Source of the DNA: Flaviflexus salsibiostraticola
GTDB taxonomy: Bacteria; Actinomycetota; Actinomycetes; Actinomycetales; Actinomycetaceae
Assembly: GCF_003952265.1 (NCBI RefSeq)
Contig: NZ_CP034438.1
Location: 1,488,001-1,552,000 of the forward strand
Direction: 5' to 3'
Length of the DNA stretch: 64,000 nt
Below, in pieces: positions 24,880 to 35,399 of this stretch. The position numbers and the translations under genes are program-made. The notes under the pieces were generated by a model. The model had not been told where the DNA came from, made no database searches, and worked only from the letters and a program-made list of their open reading frames with translations. How positions within the stretch are numbered: position 1 is the stretch's first letter; the number at the start of each line of letters is the position of its first letter.

Positions 24880-27800
24880 TCAGACGATCCTGTTGACGGC
24901 CGGGGTGTCGATACCATCGCCATCCCAGTCACCGATCAGGACCTTGTCGCCAGCGCGACCGTATGCGATCTCGTGGTCGGCGTGGCCGCCCTCGAGCTCG
25001 TTGTTGACGTAGAAGACATTGCCGCGGCGAACCGCGATCGTGTCGTATCCATCGCCGTCGAAGTCGCCCACGTAGACATCGTCACCGGCGCGGCCGTAGA
25101 CGAACGACATCTCCGCATGGCCGCCGACGAGCTCGTTGTTGACGTAGAACGTCGTACCGCGGCGAACCATGAGGGTATCGACGCCGTCGTTGTCCCAGTC
25201 GCCCGCGAACACCTGATCGCCGGCCCGACCGTAGTCGAACTGGATCTCGGCGTTGCCGCCGACGAGCTCGCTGTTGAGGTAGAAGGTGTTGCCACGACGG
25301 ACACCGAAAGTGTCCTTGCCATCGCCGTTCCAGTCGCCGACGAGGACCTCATCGCCCACGCGGCCGTAGTTGAACGAGACCTCGGCGTTGCCACCGACGA
25401 GCTCGTTGTTGCCGTAGAAGGTGTTGCCACGGCGGACGGCCAGGGTGTCCTTGCCATCGCCATCCCAGTCGCCTGCAAAGACCTCATCGCCGCGACGTCC
25501 GAAGGAGAAGACGAGCTCGGCGTAGTGCGAGGTCCAATCGTTGGCGATGAAGAAGACGTTGCCGCGGGGAGCCGGAGCCGGCTGCGGAGCAACGTACTCG
25601 AAGGTCCACTCCGTCACCGCATCGTCCGCGAGGACATAACCCTCGGCAGCACGCGCAGTCACAGTCGTGTCCTCCGTGATCGCCACCGTACCGGCCTCGA
25701 CAACAGCGCCGCCGATCAGGTACTCAACACCCTCAACCTCAGGAATGGTGATGACGTTATCCTCGAAGGCCGGAGCAACAGGAGTCACCTCAACAAGAGG
25801 AGCAACGTACTCGAAGGTCCACTCCGTCACCGCATCGTCCGCGAGGACATAACCCTCGGCAGCACGCGCAGTCACAGTCGTGTCCTCCGTGATCGCCACC
25901 GTACCGGCCTCGACAACAGCGCCGCCGATCAGGTACTCAACACCCTCAACCTCAGGAATGGTGATGACGTTATCCTCGAAGGCCGGAGCAACAGGAGTCA
26001 CCTCAACAAGAGGAGCAACGTACTCGAAGGTCCACTCCGTCACCGCATCGTCCGCGAGGACATAACCCTCGGCAGCACGCGCAGTCACAGTCGTGTCCTC
26101 CGTGATCGCCACCGTACCGGCCTCGACAACAGCGCCGCCGATCAGGTACTCAACACCCTCAACCTCAGGAATGACGATGACGTTATCCTCGAAGGCCGGA
26201 GCAACAGGAGTCACCTCAACAAGAGGAGCAACGTACTCGAAGGTCCACTCCGTCACCGCATCGTCCGCGAGGACATAACCCTCGGCAGCACGCGCAGTCA
26301 CAGTCGTGTCCTCCGTGATCGCCACCGTACCGGCCTCGACAACAGCGCCGCCGATCAGGTACTCAACACCCTCAACCTCAGGAATGACGATGACGTTATC
26401 CTCGAAGGCCGGAGCAACAGGAGTCACCTCAACAAGAGGAGCAACGTACTCGAAGGTCCACTCCGTCACCGCATCGTCCGCGAGGACATAACCCTCGGCA
26501 GCACGCGCAGTCACAGTCGTGTCCTCCGTGATCGCCACCGTACCGGCCTCGACAACAGCGCCGCCGATCAGGTACTCAACACCCTCAACCTCAGGAATGG
26601 TGATGACGTTATCCTCGAAGGCCGGAGCAACAGGAGTCACCTCAACAAGAGGAGCAACGTACTCGAAGGTCCACTCCGTCACCGCATCGTCCGCGAGGAC
26701 ATAGCCCTCAATGGCGCGTGCAGTCACAGTCGTGTCCTCGGTGATCGCCACCGTACCGGCCTCGACGACAGCGTCGCCGATCAGGTACTCAACTCCCTCA
26801 ACCTCAGGGATGGTGATGACGTTGTCCTCGAAGGTCGGAGCCTCGGGGCTGACGACGACGACATCGTTGACGCCGGGAATGTCGAGTCCTACGACGATGG
26901 GGTCGTGGTCCGACGAACGGAACGGGCTGTTCTCCTCGAAGAGGTCGGCCACGTTGTAGTTGTAGCGCGAGTACTCGAGGGCGATCGCCTCAACGGAGTT
27001 GATGTTCCACACCGCCGCGTCGGTCACCCACTCGGAACCCTCTGCACTGGCGAAGATGTGGTCGAGGGACCCGACACGCTTGCCGAAGGTGTACGTGTAG
27101 AAGTGAGTGTCGTGGAGGGCACTCTGAGCGCGCAGGAGGTTGGTGTAACCCGCCGCCTCGAGAACCCGGAGCGGATCCTCAGCAGAGTACGAGTTGAAGT
27201 CACCGACGAGGAAGACCGGCATATCGCCGTACTCCGCATCAGCGAAGGCGACAAGCGCCTGGGCTTGGGCGATGCGGTCCGGGTTGGCGTTGCCCTGGCC
27301 CGTTCCGTCGTCCGTGCCGGACCCCTTCGACTTGAAGTGGTTGTTGATTGTCGCGAACTCCTCGCCGACCGGCTCGCCGGCAGCATCGAGTGCCTGCCAT
27401 GCCTGGCCGAGCGGCTCACGAGCATTGCCGAACGCGGCGCTGCCGATGAGGATCTTCGAATCCTCGGTCGGAGCGACCTCGTCAACCTGGTAGATGAAGG
27501 CGAGACGAATGACGTCTTCGTTCGTCGGAAGCTGAGCCGGCGAGGCGGCGTAGCCCCACTTGTCGAAGCCGGCGTCAGCGTTGAGCGCTGCAACCAGGTC
27601 CGCAAGCGCCGCGTCGCGGTTCTTTCCGAATGCGGCAGACATCTCGATCTCCTGGATGCCGACGATGGAGGCGTCGAGCTCCTGGATGGCGGAGACGATC
27701 TTGCCCTCTTGGCGTGCAAGGTTCTCTGCGTTGAACGCACCGCGAGCCTGGCAGCCACCCCTCACCGTGATCGGGTTGCCCTGACGGTCGTTGTAGGAGG

Positions 27801-29364
27801 TGCATCCAACAAGGTCGGTACCGAGGGTGGTGAAGTAGTTGAGAACGTTGAAGGTGGCGATGGTGACATCTCCGCCGACCACGGGGGCGTCAGCCACCCG
27901 GGTGTTCTCGAACGCGACGAAGTCGTCGTTCTCGCCCGTCACCGGCACCGTGGGCTGAAGGTTCCACTGGAAGCGGTAGTCGAGGATGACCGGCTCGTTG
28001 ATCTGGGCGTCGGCGCCGACGCGAACCGGATCGGTGATGCTGATGTAAGGCAGCGGGAGCTGGTGGTTGTTGTTGCTGAAACTCGTGTAATCGCGCGACG
28101 TACCATCATCCAGCGTGATCATCTTCTGCAGGTTCTCGGCGACGAGGGCATCGTGCAGAGCCTTCTCGTGAACCGGGTGGTAGATGTCCGTCGCGGTGGG
28201 GAGCGGAGCATCGTCCATCGCAAGCGCGACCGAACCGTATCGGTTGGTCTCGTACGTATCGGTGACGGTGAACTGCACCTCGGCAACATCAAGCAGCATG
28301 CCCTCGAGGCGCTCGCGCTGAGCGTCCGTCGTGAGGTCAACAGGCGTGACGACCGCGGGAGTCGGTGCCTCGAATGCCTCATCCAGCACGGTGATGGTCG
28401 GGCTGGAGAGCTGCGTCAGCGTGTAGTATTCACCGGCCGTGCCCGTGACGGAGATGTACTGTCCGACCTCGACGGTGGGGGCGGAAGCCGTGTAGACGAA
28501 GATGCCGTGCGACGCATCGCCGATCTCTCCACCAGTGCCCGGGGTCTGCATGTAGAATCCGTTGAAGCCGCCGGTCGGGTACACGGCCGTGACAACGCCA
28601 TCGGTCGTGACCTTCTGGCCGTTGAGAGGCGTCGCGCTACCGGTGCCCTGGATCTCGGCGATCGTGACAGTTGTGGGATCCGGATCAGGATCCGGATCGG
28701 GGTCGGTGCCACCACCGGTGCCAGCGGAGTTCTGCGGGGTAGGTGCCGAGACCAAAGTGAAATCGACAGAATTATTGTCAGTGTCGACGCCATTTGTACG
28801 GGTGATCGAACCTGGAGTCGACGTGTTTGTACCGGGGTAGGCAGCGACTGCCGTCTCGAACTTATTGGATCCGCCCCAGCCTACGAAATCAACGAACACT
28901 GGGTCGCCGGCCCTGTTGCCAGATGGAACTCCGGTAAGCCTACTCGTTCCATCGACAAGCCCGAATGATCCCGTAGTGCCGCTAGGAGCCAAGCTTGACG
29001 TGACATCCGGCGTGGGAAGTGCCGTGCCGTTGGACCCATTGCTGTTGAGCTGGATGAGGAAGTAGCCATCCGCTTCGATGGACTTCCCACTAAAAGTAAT
29101 GACGGTCGCATTCGCGTCCGCGCTCGTTTCCGCGAAATACTGAAGCGACATACTGCTGAGATCGATCGTCTGCTCTGTAGGATTGTAGAGCTCGACAAAC
29201 TTGTGAGTGTACGGCTGACCTGACGATCCGCCTCGGGTATATACCTCGTTGATGACGACGTCGCTGCCGTCCGGAGCCGCCTGGGCGGGTATCGCCCATA
29301 CCGGCGAAACGATCAGCGCTCCGGCGCCGATCATCGCCAATCTCCTGTTCAGAGATGATTTCAT
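24880..29364 (-). CDS. Secreted ExeM/NucH-type nuclease with Ig-like repeats and C-terminal calcium-binding-type repeats
   Basis: A 1494-residue exported protein. The start is ATG at 29364 behind AGAGGA. Signal peptide 1-30 (cut after AQA); lamin-tail domain about 34-165 (VVINEVYTRGG); acidic DPDPDPDP linker; OB-like nuclease domain about 230-360; endonuclease/exonuclease/phosphatase domain about 499-825 with VTIATFNVLNYF, GIQEIEMS, VGDFNSYSAEDP and SSDHDPIVVGL. Six 71-residue Ig-like repeats follow (about 833-1258), then five GDWDGDGxDT units to the end. ExeM/NucH enzymes degrade extracellular DNA. There is no LPXTG; the repeats may hold it at the surface. Monocistronic, with a terminator at 24821. 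Confidence 0.9.
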   Translation of the reverse strand: MKSSLNRRLAMIGAGALIVSPVWAIPAQAAPDGSDVVINEVYTRGGSSGQPYTHKFVELYNPTEQTIDLSSMSLQYFAETSADANATVITFSGKSIEADGYFLIQLNSNGSNGTALPTPDVTSSLAPSGTTGSFGLVDGTSRLTGVPSGNRAGDPVFVDFVGWGGSNKFETAVAAYPGTNTSTPGSITRTNGVDTDNNSVDFTLVSAPTPQNSAGTGGGTDPDPDPDPDPTTVTIAEIQGTGSATPLNGQKVTTDGVVTAVYPTGGFNGFYMQTPGTGGEIGDASHGIFVYTASAPTVEVGQYISVTGTAGEYYTLTQLSSPTITVLDEAFEAPTPAVVTPVDLTTDAQRERLEGMLLDVAEVQFTVTDTYETNRYGSVALAMDDAPLPTATDIYHPVHEKALHDALVAENLQKMITLDDGTSRDYTSFSNNNHQLPLPYISITDPVRVGADAQINEPVILDYRFQWNLQPTVPVTGENDDFVAFENTRVADAPVVGGDVTIATFNVLNYFTTLGTDLVGCTSYNDRQGNPITVRGGCQARGAFNAENLARQEGKIVSAIQELDASIVGIQEIEMSAAFGKNRDAALADLVAALNADAGFDKWGYAASPAQLPTNEDVIRLAFIYQVDEVAPTEDSKILIGSAAFGNAREPLGQAWQALDAAGEPVGEEFATINNHFKSKGSGTDDGTGQGNANPDRIAQAQALVAFADAEYGDMPVFLVGDFNSYSAEDPLRVLEAAGYTNLLRAQSALHDTHFYTYTFGKRVGSLDHIFASAEGSEWVTDAAVWNINSVEAIALEYSRYNYNVADLFEENSPFRSSDHDPIVVGLDIPGVNDVVVVSPEAPTFEDNVITIPEVEGVEYLIGDAVVEAGTVAITEDTTVTARAIEGYVLADDAVTEWTFEYVAPLVEVTPVAPAFEDNVITIPEVEGVEYLIGGAVVEAGTVAITEDTTVTARAAEGYVLADDAVTEWTFEYVAPLVEVTPVAPAFEDNVIVIPEVEGVEYLIGGAVVEAGTVAITEDTTVTARAAEGYVLADDAVTEWTFEYVAPLVEVTPVAPAFEDNVIVIPEVEGVEYLIGGAVVEAGTVAITEDTTVTARAAEGYVLADDAVTEWTFEYVAPLVEVTPVAPAFEDNVITIPEVEGVEYLIGGAVVEAGTVAITEDTTVTARAAEGYVLADDAVTEWTFEYVAPLVEVTPVAPAFEDNVITIPEVEGVEYLIGGAVVEAGTVAITEDTTVTARAAEGYVLADDAVTEWTFEYVAPQPAPAPRGNVFFIANDWTSHYAELVFSFGRRGDEVFAGDWDGDGKDTLAVRRGNTFYGNNELVGGNAEVSFNYGRVGDEVLVGDWNGDGKDTFGVRRGNTFYLNSELVGGNAEIQFDYGRAGDQVFAGDWDNDGVDTLMVRRGTTFYVNNELVGGHAEMSFVYGRAGDDVYVGDFDGDGYDTIAVRRGNVFYVNNELEGGHADHEIAYGRAGDKVLIGDWDGDGIDTPAVNRIV
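24883..25588 (-). repeat. Five-unit FG-GAP-like C-terminal module of the nuclease
   Basis: Units of about 45 residues follow the pattern YGRxGDExxxGDWDGDGxDT then [14 protein letters not shown]. The DxDxDGxD core resembles a calcium-binding loop. The units differ from one another but each matches the unit at the same place in the 5'-nucleotidase module. Confidence 0.85.
25589..26866 (-). repeat. Six tandem 213-bp repeats inside the nuclease gene
   Basis: Exact 213-base periodicity: units begin at 25589, 25802, 26015, 26228, 26441 and 26654. The first five units are nearly identical, differing mainly at one codon (Val or Ile in NVITIPE/NVIVIPE). The sixth, which encodes the first protein repeat, is more diverged. 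Each encodes a 71-residue Ig-like domain ending in EWTFEYVAP. Confidence 0.97.
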
Positions 29365-29602
29365 ATGTCCGTCCTCTTTAACTAGACCAACCGAGACACT
29401 TTTAGTGAATCTCTCCCAACCTGCCATAGATGCGCAGGTGGTGTGACCTGTTTCTCCAAACAGACCTTCGCGGTTTGGAAATGTATCACCGGAAATTTGA
29501 GGGCCGTTCTCTCGAGAGCGAAGTATTGAGGCGCGCGCTGGCAGTGTTATCGCGATAGAGTGAGGGAGATCTATCGACGAGTTCATCGGAAGGAGATGGA
29601 CG
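29365..29602. promoter_or_regulatory. Divergent control region, nuclease and holin-like genes
   Basis: This 238-base region is visibly less GC-rich than its surroundings. It must hold promoters for both divergent genes. No clear -35/-10 pair or operator can be assigned; one GGTCACACC resembles a single PHO-box unit on the - strand but lacks a partner. Confidence 0.4.
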
Positions 29603-30076
29603 GTGACAGCATCCGAACACGAGAACAGGGGACCCGCGGTCCCATCGGACCTCGGCGGGTCGACACTGCCCCCCGTTGAGGAGAAGCAGAATCCCCGCTC
29701 GATCGGCGAGCTTGTTGCCGGCATCAGCGAGCGCTTCTCCCGCCTGATTCGGGATGAGATCGAACTGGCGAAGGTGCAGGCTGCCGCGAAGGCTCAGAAG
29801 CTCGGAGTCGGTGCAGGCCTCCTGGCTGCGGCCGGCGTACTCGCTCTCTACGCCTTCGGCATTCTCCTCCTCGCCGCCGTCTGGGGCATCGCCAACGCAC
29901 TGCCGCTGTGGCTCTCCGCCCTTATCGTCGGCTTCGTTCTTCTCCTGATCTGCGCAATCCTCGCTCTTGTCGGCATCAAGAGCATCAAGAAATCGAACGA
30001 GTATGTCGTCGACCCCAAGTCCGGGCTCATCAACGACATCGAAGCAGCGAAGAAGGGACTGGCCACCGATGAGTGA
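29603..30076 (+). CDS. Actinobacterial holin-like membrane protein (phage holin superfamily III type)
   Basis: A 157-residue protein: hydrophilic N-terminus (1-32), a helical amphipathic part with RFSRLIRDEIELAKVQAAAKA, two adjacent membrane helices (about 70-125) and a C-terminal cytoplasmic tail. This plan is common in chromosomal actinobacterial proteins named as phage holin family; there is no lysis cassette here, so the name reflects fold only. Start GTG has AAGGAG nine bases upstream. It overlaps the DUF3618 gene by eight bases, a conserved actinobacterial pair. Confidence 0.8.
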   Translation: MTASEHENRGPAVPSDLGGSTLPPVEEKQNPRSIGELVAGISERFSRLIRDEIELAKVQAAAKAQKLGVGAGLLAAAGVLALYAFGILLLAAVWGIANALPLWLSALIVGFVLLLICAILALVGIKSIKKSNEYVVDPKSGLINDIEAAKKGLATDE

Positions 30077-30350
30077 AGCACCCAAGCGCAGCGCGGCCGA
30101 CATCGAGGCCGACCTTCAGCGCACCCGCCAGGAGCTGACCGACGTCGTCAACGAGCTCTCGACGCGCCTTGACCCGAAGGCCAACGCCGCCGCCGCGGCT
30201 GAGGAGGCCAAGGCAAAGGCGAACGAGTTCCTCGCCAAGGCGAAGGCCGTCCCGACCGACGCGAGCGAAGGCGACTCGACCGCAATCGGGATCCTTGCCG
30301 CCGCTGCCGCAACAGCGGCTCTCGCCGTCTTTCTCATCTTCAAGAAGTAG
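30069..30350 (+). CDS. DUF3618 family membrane-anchored protein
   Basis: A 93-residue protein with the DUF3618 start RSAADIEADLQRTRQELT, an Ala/Lys-rich helix and one C-terminal membrane helix (about 72-91) ending in FKK. It overlaps the holin-like gene by ATGAGTGA, so translation is coupled. The function of the pair is unknown; a membrane-remodelling or envelope stress role has been suggested by their topology only. A strong terminator follows. Confidence 0.85.
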   Translation: MSEAPKRSAADIEADLQRTRQELTDVVNELSTRLDPKANAAAAAEEAKAKANEFLAKAKAVPTDASEGDSTAIGILAAAAATAALAVFLIFKK

Positions 30351-30369
30351 GGCGACACCAGGGCATGAA

Positions 30370-30399
30370 GAATGGAGGGGCGTCATCGCCCCTCCATTC
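30370..30399. terminator. Bidirectional terminator between DUF3618 and bldC
   Basis: A perfect 13-bp stem GAATGGAGGGGCG/CGCCCCTCCATTC with loop TCAT lies between two convergent genes. Confidence 0.8.
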
Positions 30400-30424
30400 C
30401 ACTATTCTCAGCGCAGCTGGTCGG

Positions 30425-30613
30425 CTAACGCCTGACTGTTGATTCGAGAAGCCGCTCGACCTCGTCCCTCCGGAAGCGACGGTGCCCCCCGAGCGTGCGA
30501 ATCGATGACAGCTTCCCTGCATTGGCCCAACGCGTGACCGTTTTCGGGTCAACGTGGAACAGCGCGGCAACCTGTGACGGCGTCAGCAGGTCTGTTTCGG
30601 TCTGTGTGTGCAT
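30425..30613 (-). CDS. bldC: BldC-type MerR-like DNA-binding regulator
   Basis: A 62-residue single-domain protein: LLTPSQVAALFHVDPKTVTR is the helix-turn-helix and WANAGKLSSIRTLGGHRRF the MerR-type wing. It lacks any effector domain, as in BldC, which binds direct repeats and controls development in Streptomyces. In non-sporulating actinobacteria its targets are unknown. It is divergent from the DUF3073 gene, a common neighbourhood, and GAATT-type direct repeats lie in the gap between them. Confidence 0.93.
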   Translation of the reverse strand: MHTQTETDLLTPSQVAALFHVDPKTVTRWANAGKLSSIRTLGGHRRFRRDEVERLLESTVRR

Positions 30614-30688
30614 TGGTCCTCCTCAGCTTCACGGACGCTGTGTCCAGATTCGCAGTAAATGCCAGGTTATTCCGGGGTCCAAGGTCCC

Positions 30689-30724
30689 GAATTCTGGAAT
30701 TGCCTGGCGTGACGTAGAATCTGG
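30689..30724. promoter_or_regulatory. GAATT direct repeats between bldC and DUF3073
   Basis: GAATTCTG and GAATTGCC adjoin at 30689-30704, and GAATCTGG follows at 30717-30724. BldC is known to bind AT-containing direct repeats cooperatively, so this could be an autoregulatory site. Seen as a pattern only. Confidence 0.3.
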
Positions 30725-30735
30725 AGTGCCGTCGT

Positions 30736-30741
30736 TATACT
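30736..30741 (+). promoter_or_regulatory. -10 element of the DUF3073 gene
   Basis: TATACT, a 5/6 match to the consensus, lies 45 bases before the ATG. A -35 element is not evident. Confidence 0.45.
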
Positions 30742-30786
30742 CTGAGGGCATGTAACTGACCGAACTAGTTGAGGGGGGTCGACGCC

Positions 30787-30996
30787 ATGGGGCGCGGCCG
30801 TCAGAAGGCCAAGCAGCGCAAGGTCGCTCGCAATCTGAAGTACACCAGCCCGGATACTGATTACCGTGCGCTGGAGCGTGAGCTTGTCTCGAGGGAAAGT
30901 GCCATCGCCGAAGAAGAGCCGGACGATGTCGACGAGGAGTACTCGGATTACGAGTACGGCTACTACACCGATGAGGACGAAGAAGGCGCCGTCTGA
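30787..30996 (+). CDS. DUF3073 family protein
   Basis: A 69-residue protein starting MGRGRQKAKQRKVARNLKY followed by SPDTDYRALERELV, the DUF3073 hallmark, and an acidic tail rich in Asp, Glu and Tyr. The strongly basic start and acidic end suggest a nucleic-acid-associated or ribosome-associated protein, but the function is unknown. A GAGGGGGG Shine-Dalgarno lies about nine bases before the ATG. Monocistronic with its own terminator. Confidence 0.93.
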   Translation: MGRGRQKAKQRKVARNLKYTSPDTDYRALERELVSRESAIAEEEPDDVDEEYSDYEYGYYTDEDEEGAV

Positions 30997-31014
30997 GTCG
31001 GGGCTGAGGCTGAG

Positions 31015-31050
31015 TTGGGGCGCGGATATCATCCGCGCCCCAAGCCTTTT
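31015..31050 (+). terminator. Terminator of the DUF3073 gene
   Basis: A perfect 13-bp stem TTGGGGCGCGGAT/ATCCGCGCCCCAA with loop ATC is followed by GCCTTTT. Confidence 0.85.
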
Positions 31051-31058
31051 CCCTCATT

Positions 31059-31092
31059 GAATGGGCTCGCAGCTTTTGCTGCGAGCCCATTC
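31059..31092 (-). terminator. Terminator of the purF-purM operon
   Basis: A perfect 15-bp stem (31059-31073 with 31078-31092) with a TTTT loop lies 12 bases past the purM stop. Confidence 0.8.
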
Positions 31093-31103
31093 TCGTTCGG
31101 TGT

Positions 31104-32173
31104 CTAGAGTCCCGCGTACTGACCCGTCAGGCGGACACCGCCGCCCTGCACGCCCTTCGCGCCGCGCAGCGCCTGGCCGCCGTCGTCTGCCAAGACCCGG
31201 CCGGCCTCCCACGCGGGAATACCCGCGGCGACGCAGGTGTCGATGACGGCCTGGCCGTGCTCCTGGGGAAGAATCGCCAGCATGCCGATCCCAAGATTGA
31301 GCGTCCCCTCGAGGTCCGCGGTCGGCACACCTCCGAGGTCGGCGATCACCTTGAAGATCGGGGGGACCTCCCACCGCTGGACCTCGGCGAGGAGACCCTG
31401 CGGGAGGACCCGCGCAAGGTTCGCGGCGAGTCCGCCGCCCGTGACATGGCAGAAGGCGTGGGCGCGGTCGGCGACCTCGAGGCACACGTTCGTGTAGAGC
31501 CTGGTCGGGACAAGAAGCTCCTCGCCGATGGTCCGGCCGAGATCGTCGACGTGCTTCGTGTAGTCCCAGCCGTTGACCTCGAGGACCTTCCGGACGAGGG
31601 AGTAGCCGTTCGAGTGGATGCCGGAGGACGCCATGGCGATGATGACGTCGCCCTCGCGGACACGCTCGGGCCCGAGCACGGCGTCGGCTTCGACGACGCC
31701 GGTGGCCGCCCCCGCCACGTCGTATTCATTCTCGCCGAGGAGGCCGGGGTGCTCGGCGGTCTCGCCGCCGAGCAGCGGCGTATTGATCGATGCGCAGGCG
31801 TCGGCGATGCCGCGGACGATGTCGGCGATCCGCTCCGGAACGACCTTCCCGCAGGCGATGTAATCGGTCATGAGGAGGGGCTTCGCCCCGACGACGACGA
31901 TATCGTCGACGACCATGCCGACAAGGTCCTGGCCGATCGTGTCGTGGATGTCGAGCGCCTGCGCAATGGCAACCTTGGTGCCGACGCCGTCCGTCGATGT
32001 CGCGAGGTACGGCTTCCTGTAGGCGAGGAGTGCGGAGGCGTCGAGAAGACCCGCGAAACCGCCGACTCCCCCAACAACGGCCGGGCCATGTGTGCGTGCG
32101 ACAGCAGACTTCATGAGCTCCACTGCGCGGTCACCTGCCTCGGTGTCGACGCCTGCCTGCGAATAGGTGATCT

Positions 32174-32177
<4 letters not shown>
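31104..32177 (-). CDS. purM: Phosphoribosylformylglycinamidine cyclo-ligase (AIR synthase)
   Basis: The 357-residue AIR synthase closes FGAM to AIR with ATP, step five of purine synthesis. The N-terminus TYSQAGVDTEAGDRAVELMK is classical, followed by TDGVGTK, the ATP-binding loop, DDIVVVGAKPLLMTDYIACG and the C-terminal GGLAANLARVLPQG. Length fits the family. The ATG overlaps the purF stop (ATGA). A terminator follows, so it is the last gene of a five-gene operon. Confidence 0.98.
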
Positions 32178-33629
<1,452 letters not shown>

Positions 33630-33640
<11 letters not shown>

Positions 33641-35138
33641 GTCTCTCCTCTACATGGTGGAACTGGGGCCCCTCGGGGCTGACTTTGACGAGCCTGACCG
33701 AGATGTCTTTCCCGATCGGGAGGTCCTCCCCGTGGATGACGGCCTCAACAGCAGGCTCACGGAGCATGACGATCCCGAGCGGCTCACCATTGCTGTCCGT
33801 GTCGATGACGACGCCGCGGAAGATCTCACCCTCCCGGCCGGAGAGGATGAGCGCCTCGAGGGCGTTGACGGCACCGCGCTCGTAGGCCGCCGCGCGCTGG
33901 CCCGCCCTGGCCATCGTCTTCGGCAGCGTGGGCAGCGCCTCCGTCACCCACGCCGGCACGTCCTCGCCGGCACAGATGCAGCGGCACACCTCAAGCGCAT
34001 ACCGGTCGACGAGGCGCCGCAGGGGCGCTGTCACGTGGGAGTAGATGGAGGCGATGGCAGCGTGGCCGGTCTGTCTGTCACCTCGAGTGTCGTCACCAGC
34101 CGCGCCCTCAGCCGGCTCGTCCGACTCACCGCCGGTCGACTTCGCCGGCAGGGCCAGGTAGGAGGCGCCCCGGAAGAGTCCCGCCGCCTCGTTGAGGAAC
34201 GCGGCGTGGCCAGCGTTCGAGGAGTCGAGGGATCGGACAAAGGTCGGGTAGTCCATGTCAGCCGGCCACTCGAGGTCGAGTGCGGTCGCCACCTGGCGGA
34301 GCCTCACGTAGTCCTTCTCGCGAGCCGGGGGAAGCGTGCGGAGAATGCCGATCCCGGCCTTCTTCATCATCCGCGCCGCTGCCATGCCCGTCAGGAGGGA
34401 GATCTGCGCATTCCACTCATCGACGTCCGTCGTGCCGCGGTAGGCGAGTTGAAATCCTCCGTTGGTCGCCTCGATGAGCTGTTCCGGCAGGTCGAGGGAG
34501 ACTCCTCCGCGGGCGATCTCCCGCTCAATGCGGAGCCGACCCACCTCGGACAGCAGCTCGGTGAGGTCCGCCGGCACCTGGCCCGGCAGGGTCCCGTCAC
34601 CCTCGTGGGCGCGCTGCACCTGCCGGTAGGTGAGCTGGGCACGCGATCGCACCTGGGCGAGCTCGACTGTGGCGTGCTGGAGACCGCCCGCCTTGTCGAG
34701 GTGGAGGTTCCAGAGGTAGGCGGGGCGGTCTTCGCCCTCGAGGAGCGATGCGACTCCCGCGGCAAGCTCTCGCGGATGAAGTGGGATGGACCCGTCGGGG
34801 CCGTAGAGCGTCACGCCTCGGGCGTGGACCTCACGGTCGAGGGTGCCGCCCGGCTCGATGAAGAGACCGACCGCGCTGATCGCATAGCGCACGAGGTAGC
34901 CGTCACCCTCCCGCGAGAGGTGGAGCGCCTGGTCGAGATCCGCCGCATCCGGCGGATCGATCGTGACGAAGGGAATGTCGCGATGATCGGGCAGCACCGA
35001 CAGGTCGACTGGTCGAATGTCGGCCACAGCCTCGGCAGGATAGTCGACGGAGATACCCAGCCTGTCGCGCAGGCCCGCCATCGCGGCGAGAACCTCTCTC
35101 GGGTGTGCGACGTTGACGCCGACGATGCGCTGAGCCAT
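33630..35138 (-). CDS. RNB domain ribonuclease (RNase II/R family)
   Basis: A 502-residue 3'-5' exoribonuclease core. The catalytic RNB segment has TIDPPDAADLDQALHLS (metal-binding Asp residues) and the C-terminal block IYSHVTAPLRRLVDRYALE. The N-terminal cold-shock domains and S1 domain of RNase R are missing, so it is a short, RNB-only form with a small C-terminal beta part. Such short forms occur next to purine genes in actinobacteria. It lies nine bases after the small membrane gene and overlaps purF by 11 bases. Confidence 0.9.
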
Positions 35139-35147
35139 AACCGACCG

Positions 35148-35399
35148 CTATTCGGACGTCTTCTTGAGCGATCTCCGGTCGAGGAGAAGCGCTGTCAGGG
35201 CGCCGAGGGCGAATCCGATCGGCACGGTGAGAAGAAGCACTGCGAACGTCACGTCGCTCAGCTCGTAGCGGCCCGCGTTCGGACCGAATTGGACGAGAAG
35301 GATCCCGACAAGTGCGCCGAGGATCGCGCCGACGAGCATGAAGCGGCCGTACTTGGGGGCGCGCCGCGGGTCGGTCACGTAGAATTCCTCGTCAGTCAT
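35148..35399 (-). CDS. Small two-helix membrane protein
   Basis: An 83-residue protein with two membrane helices (about 20-40 and 50-72), a short cytoplasmic N-terminus ([20 protein letters not shown]) and a basic C-terminal tail. Function unknown. It overlaps the SCP-like gene by ATGA and ends nine bases before the RNB gene, so it belongs to the purF operon. Confidence 0.75.
   Translation of the reverse strand: MTDEEFYVTDPRRAPKYGRFMLVGAILGALVGILLVQFGPNAGRYELSDVTFAVLLLTVPIGFALGALTALLLDRRSLKKTSE

Noticed and set aside
25589..26866. CRISPR-like array
   Set aside because: The units are 213 bases without spacers and lie within a protein-coding frame.
24811..28968. A 1385-codon open frame on the strand opposite the nuclease gene
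   Set aside because: It is a by-product of the biased codons and the 213-bp repeats of the real gene, which has a signal peptide, catalytic motifs and a Shine-Dalgarno. The opposite frame has no family motif.
29365..29602. PHO box upstream of the secreted nuclease
   Set aside because: Only one GGTCACACC-like unit is seen, without an 11-base partner.
29603..30350. Prophage remnant, from the holin-like protein
   Set aside because: No endolysin, integrase, portal or tail gene is near; the holin/DUF3618 pair is a normal chromosomal feature of actinobacteria.
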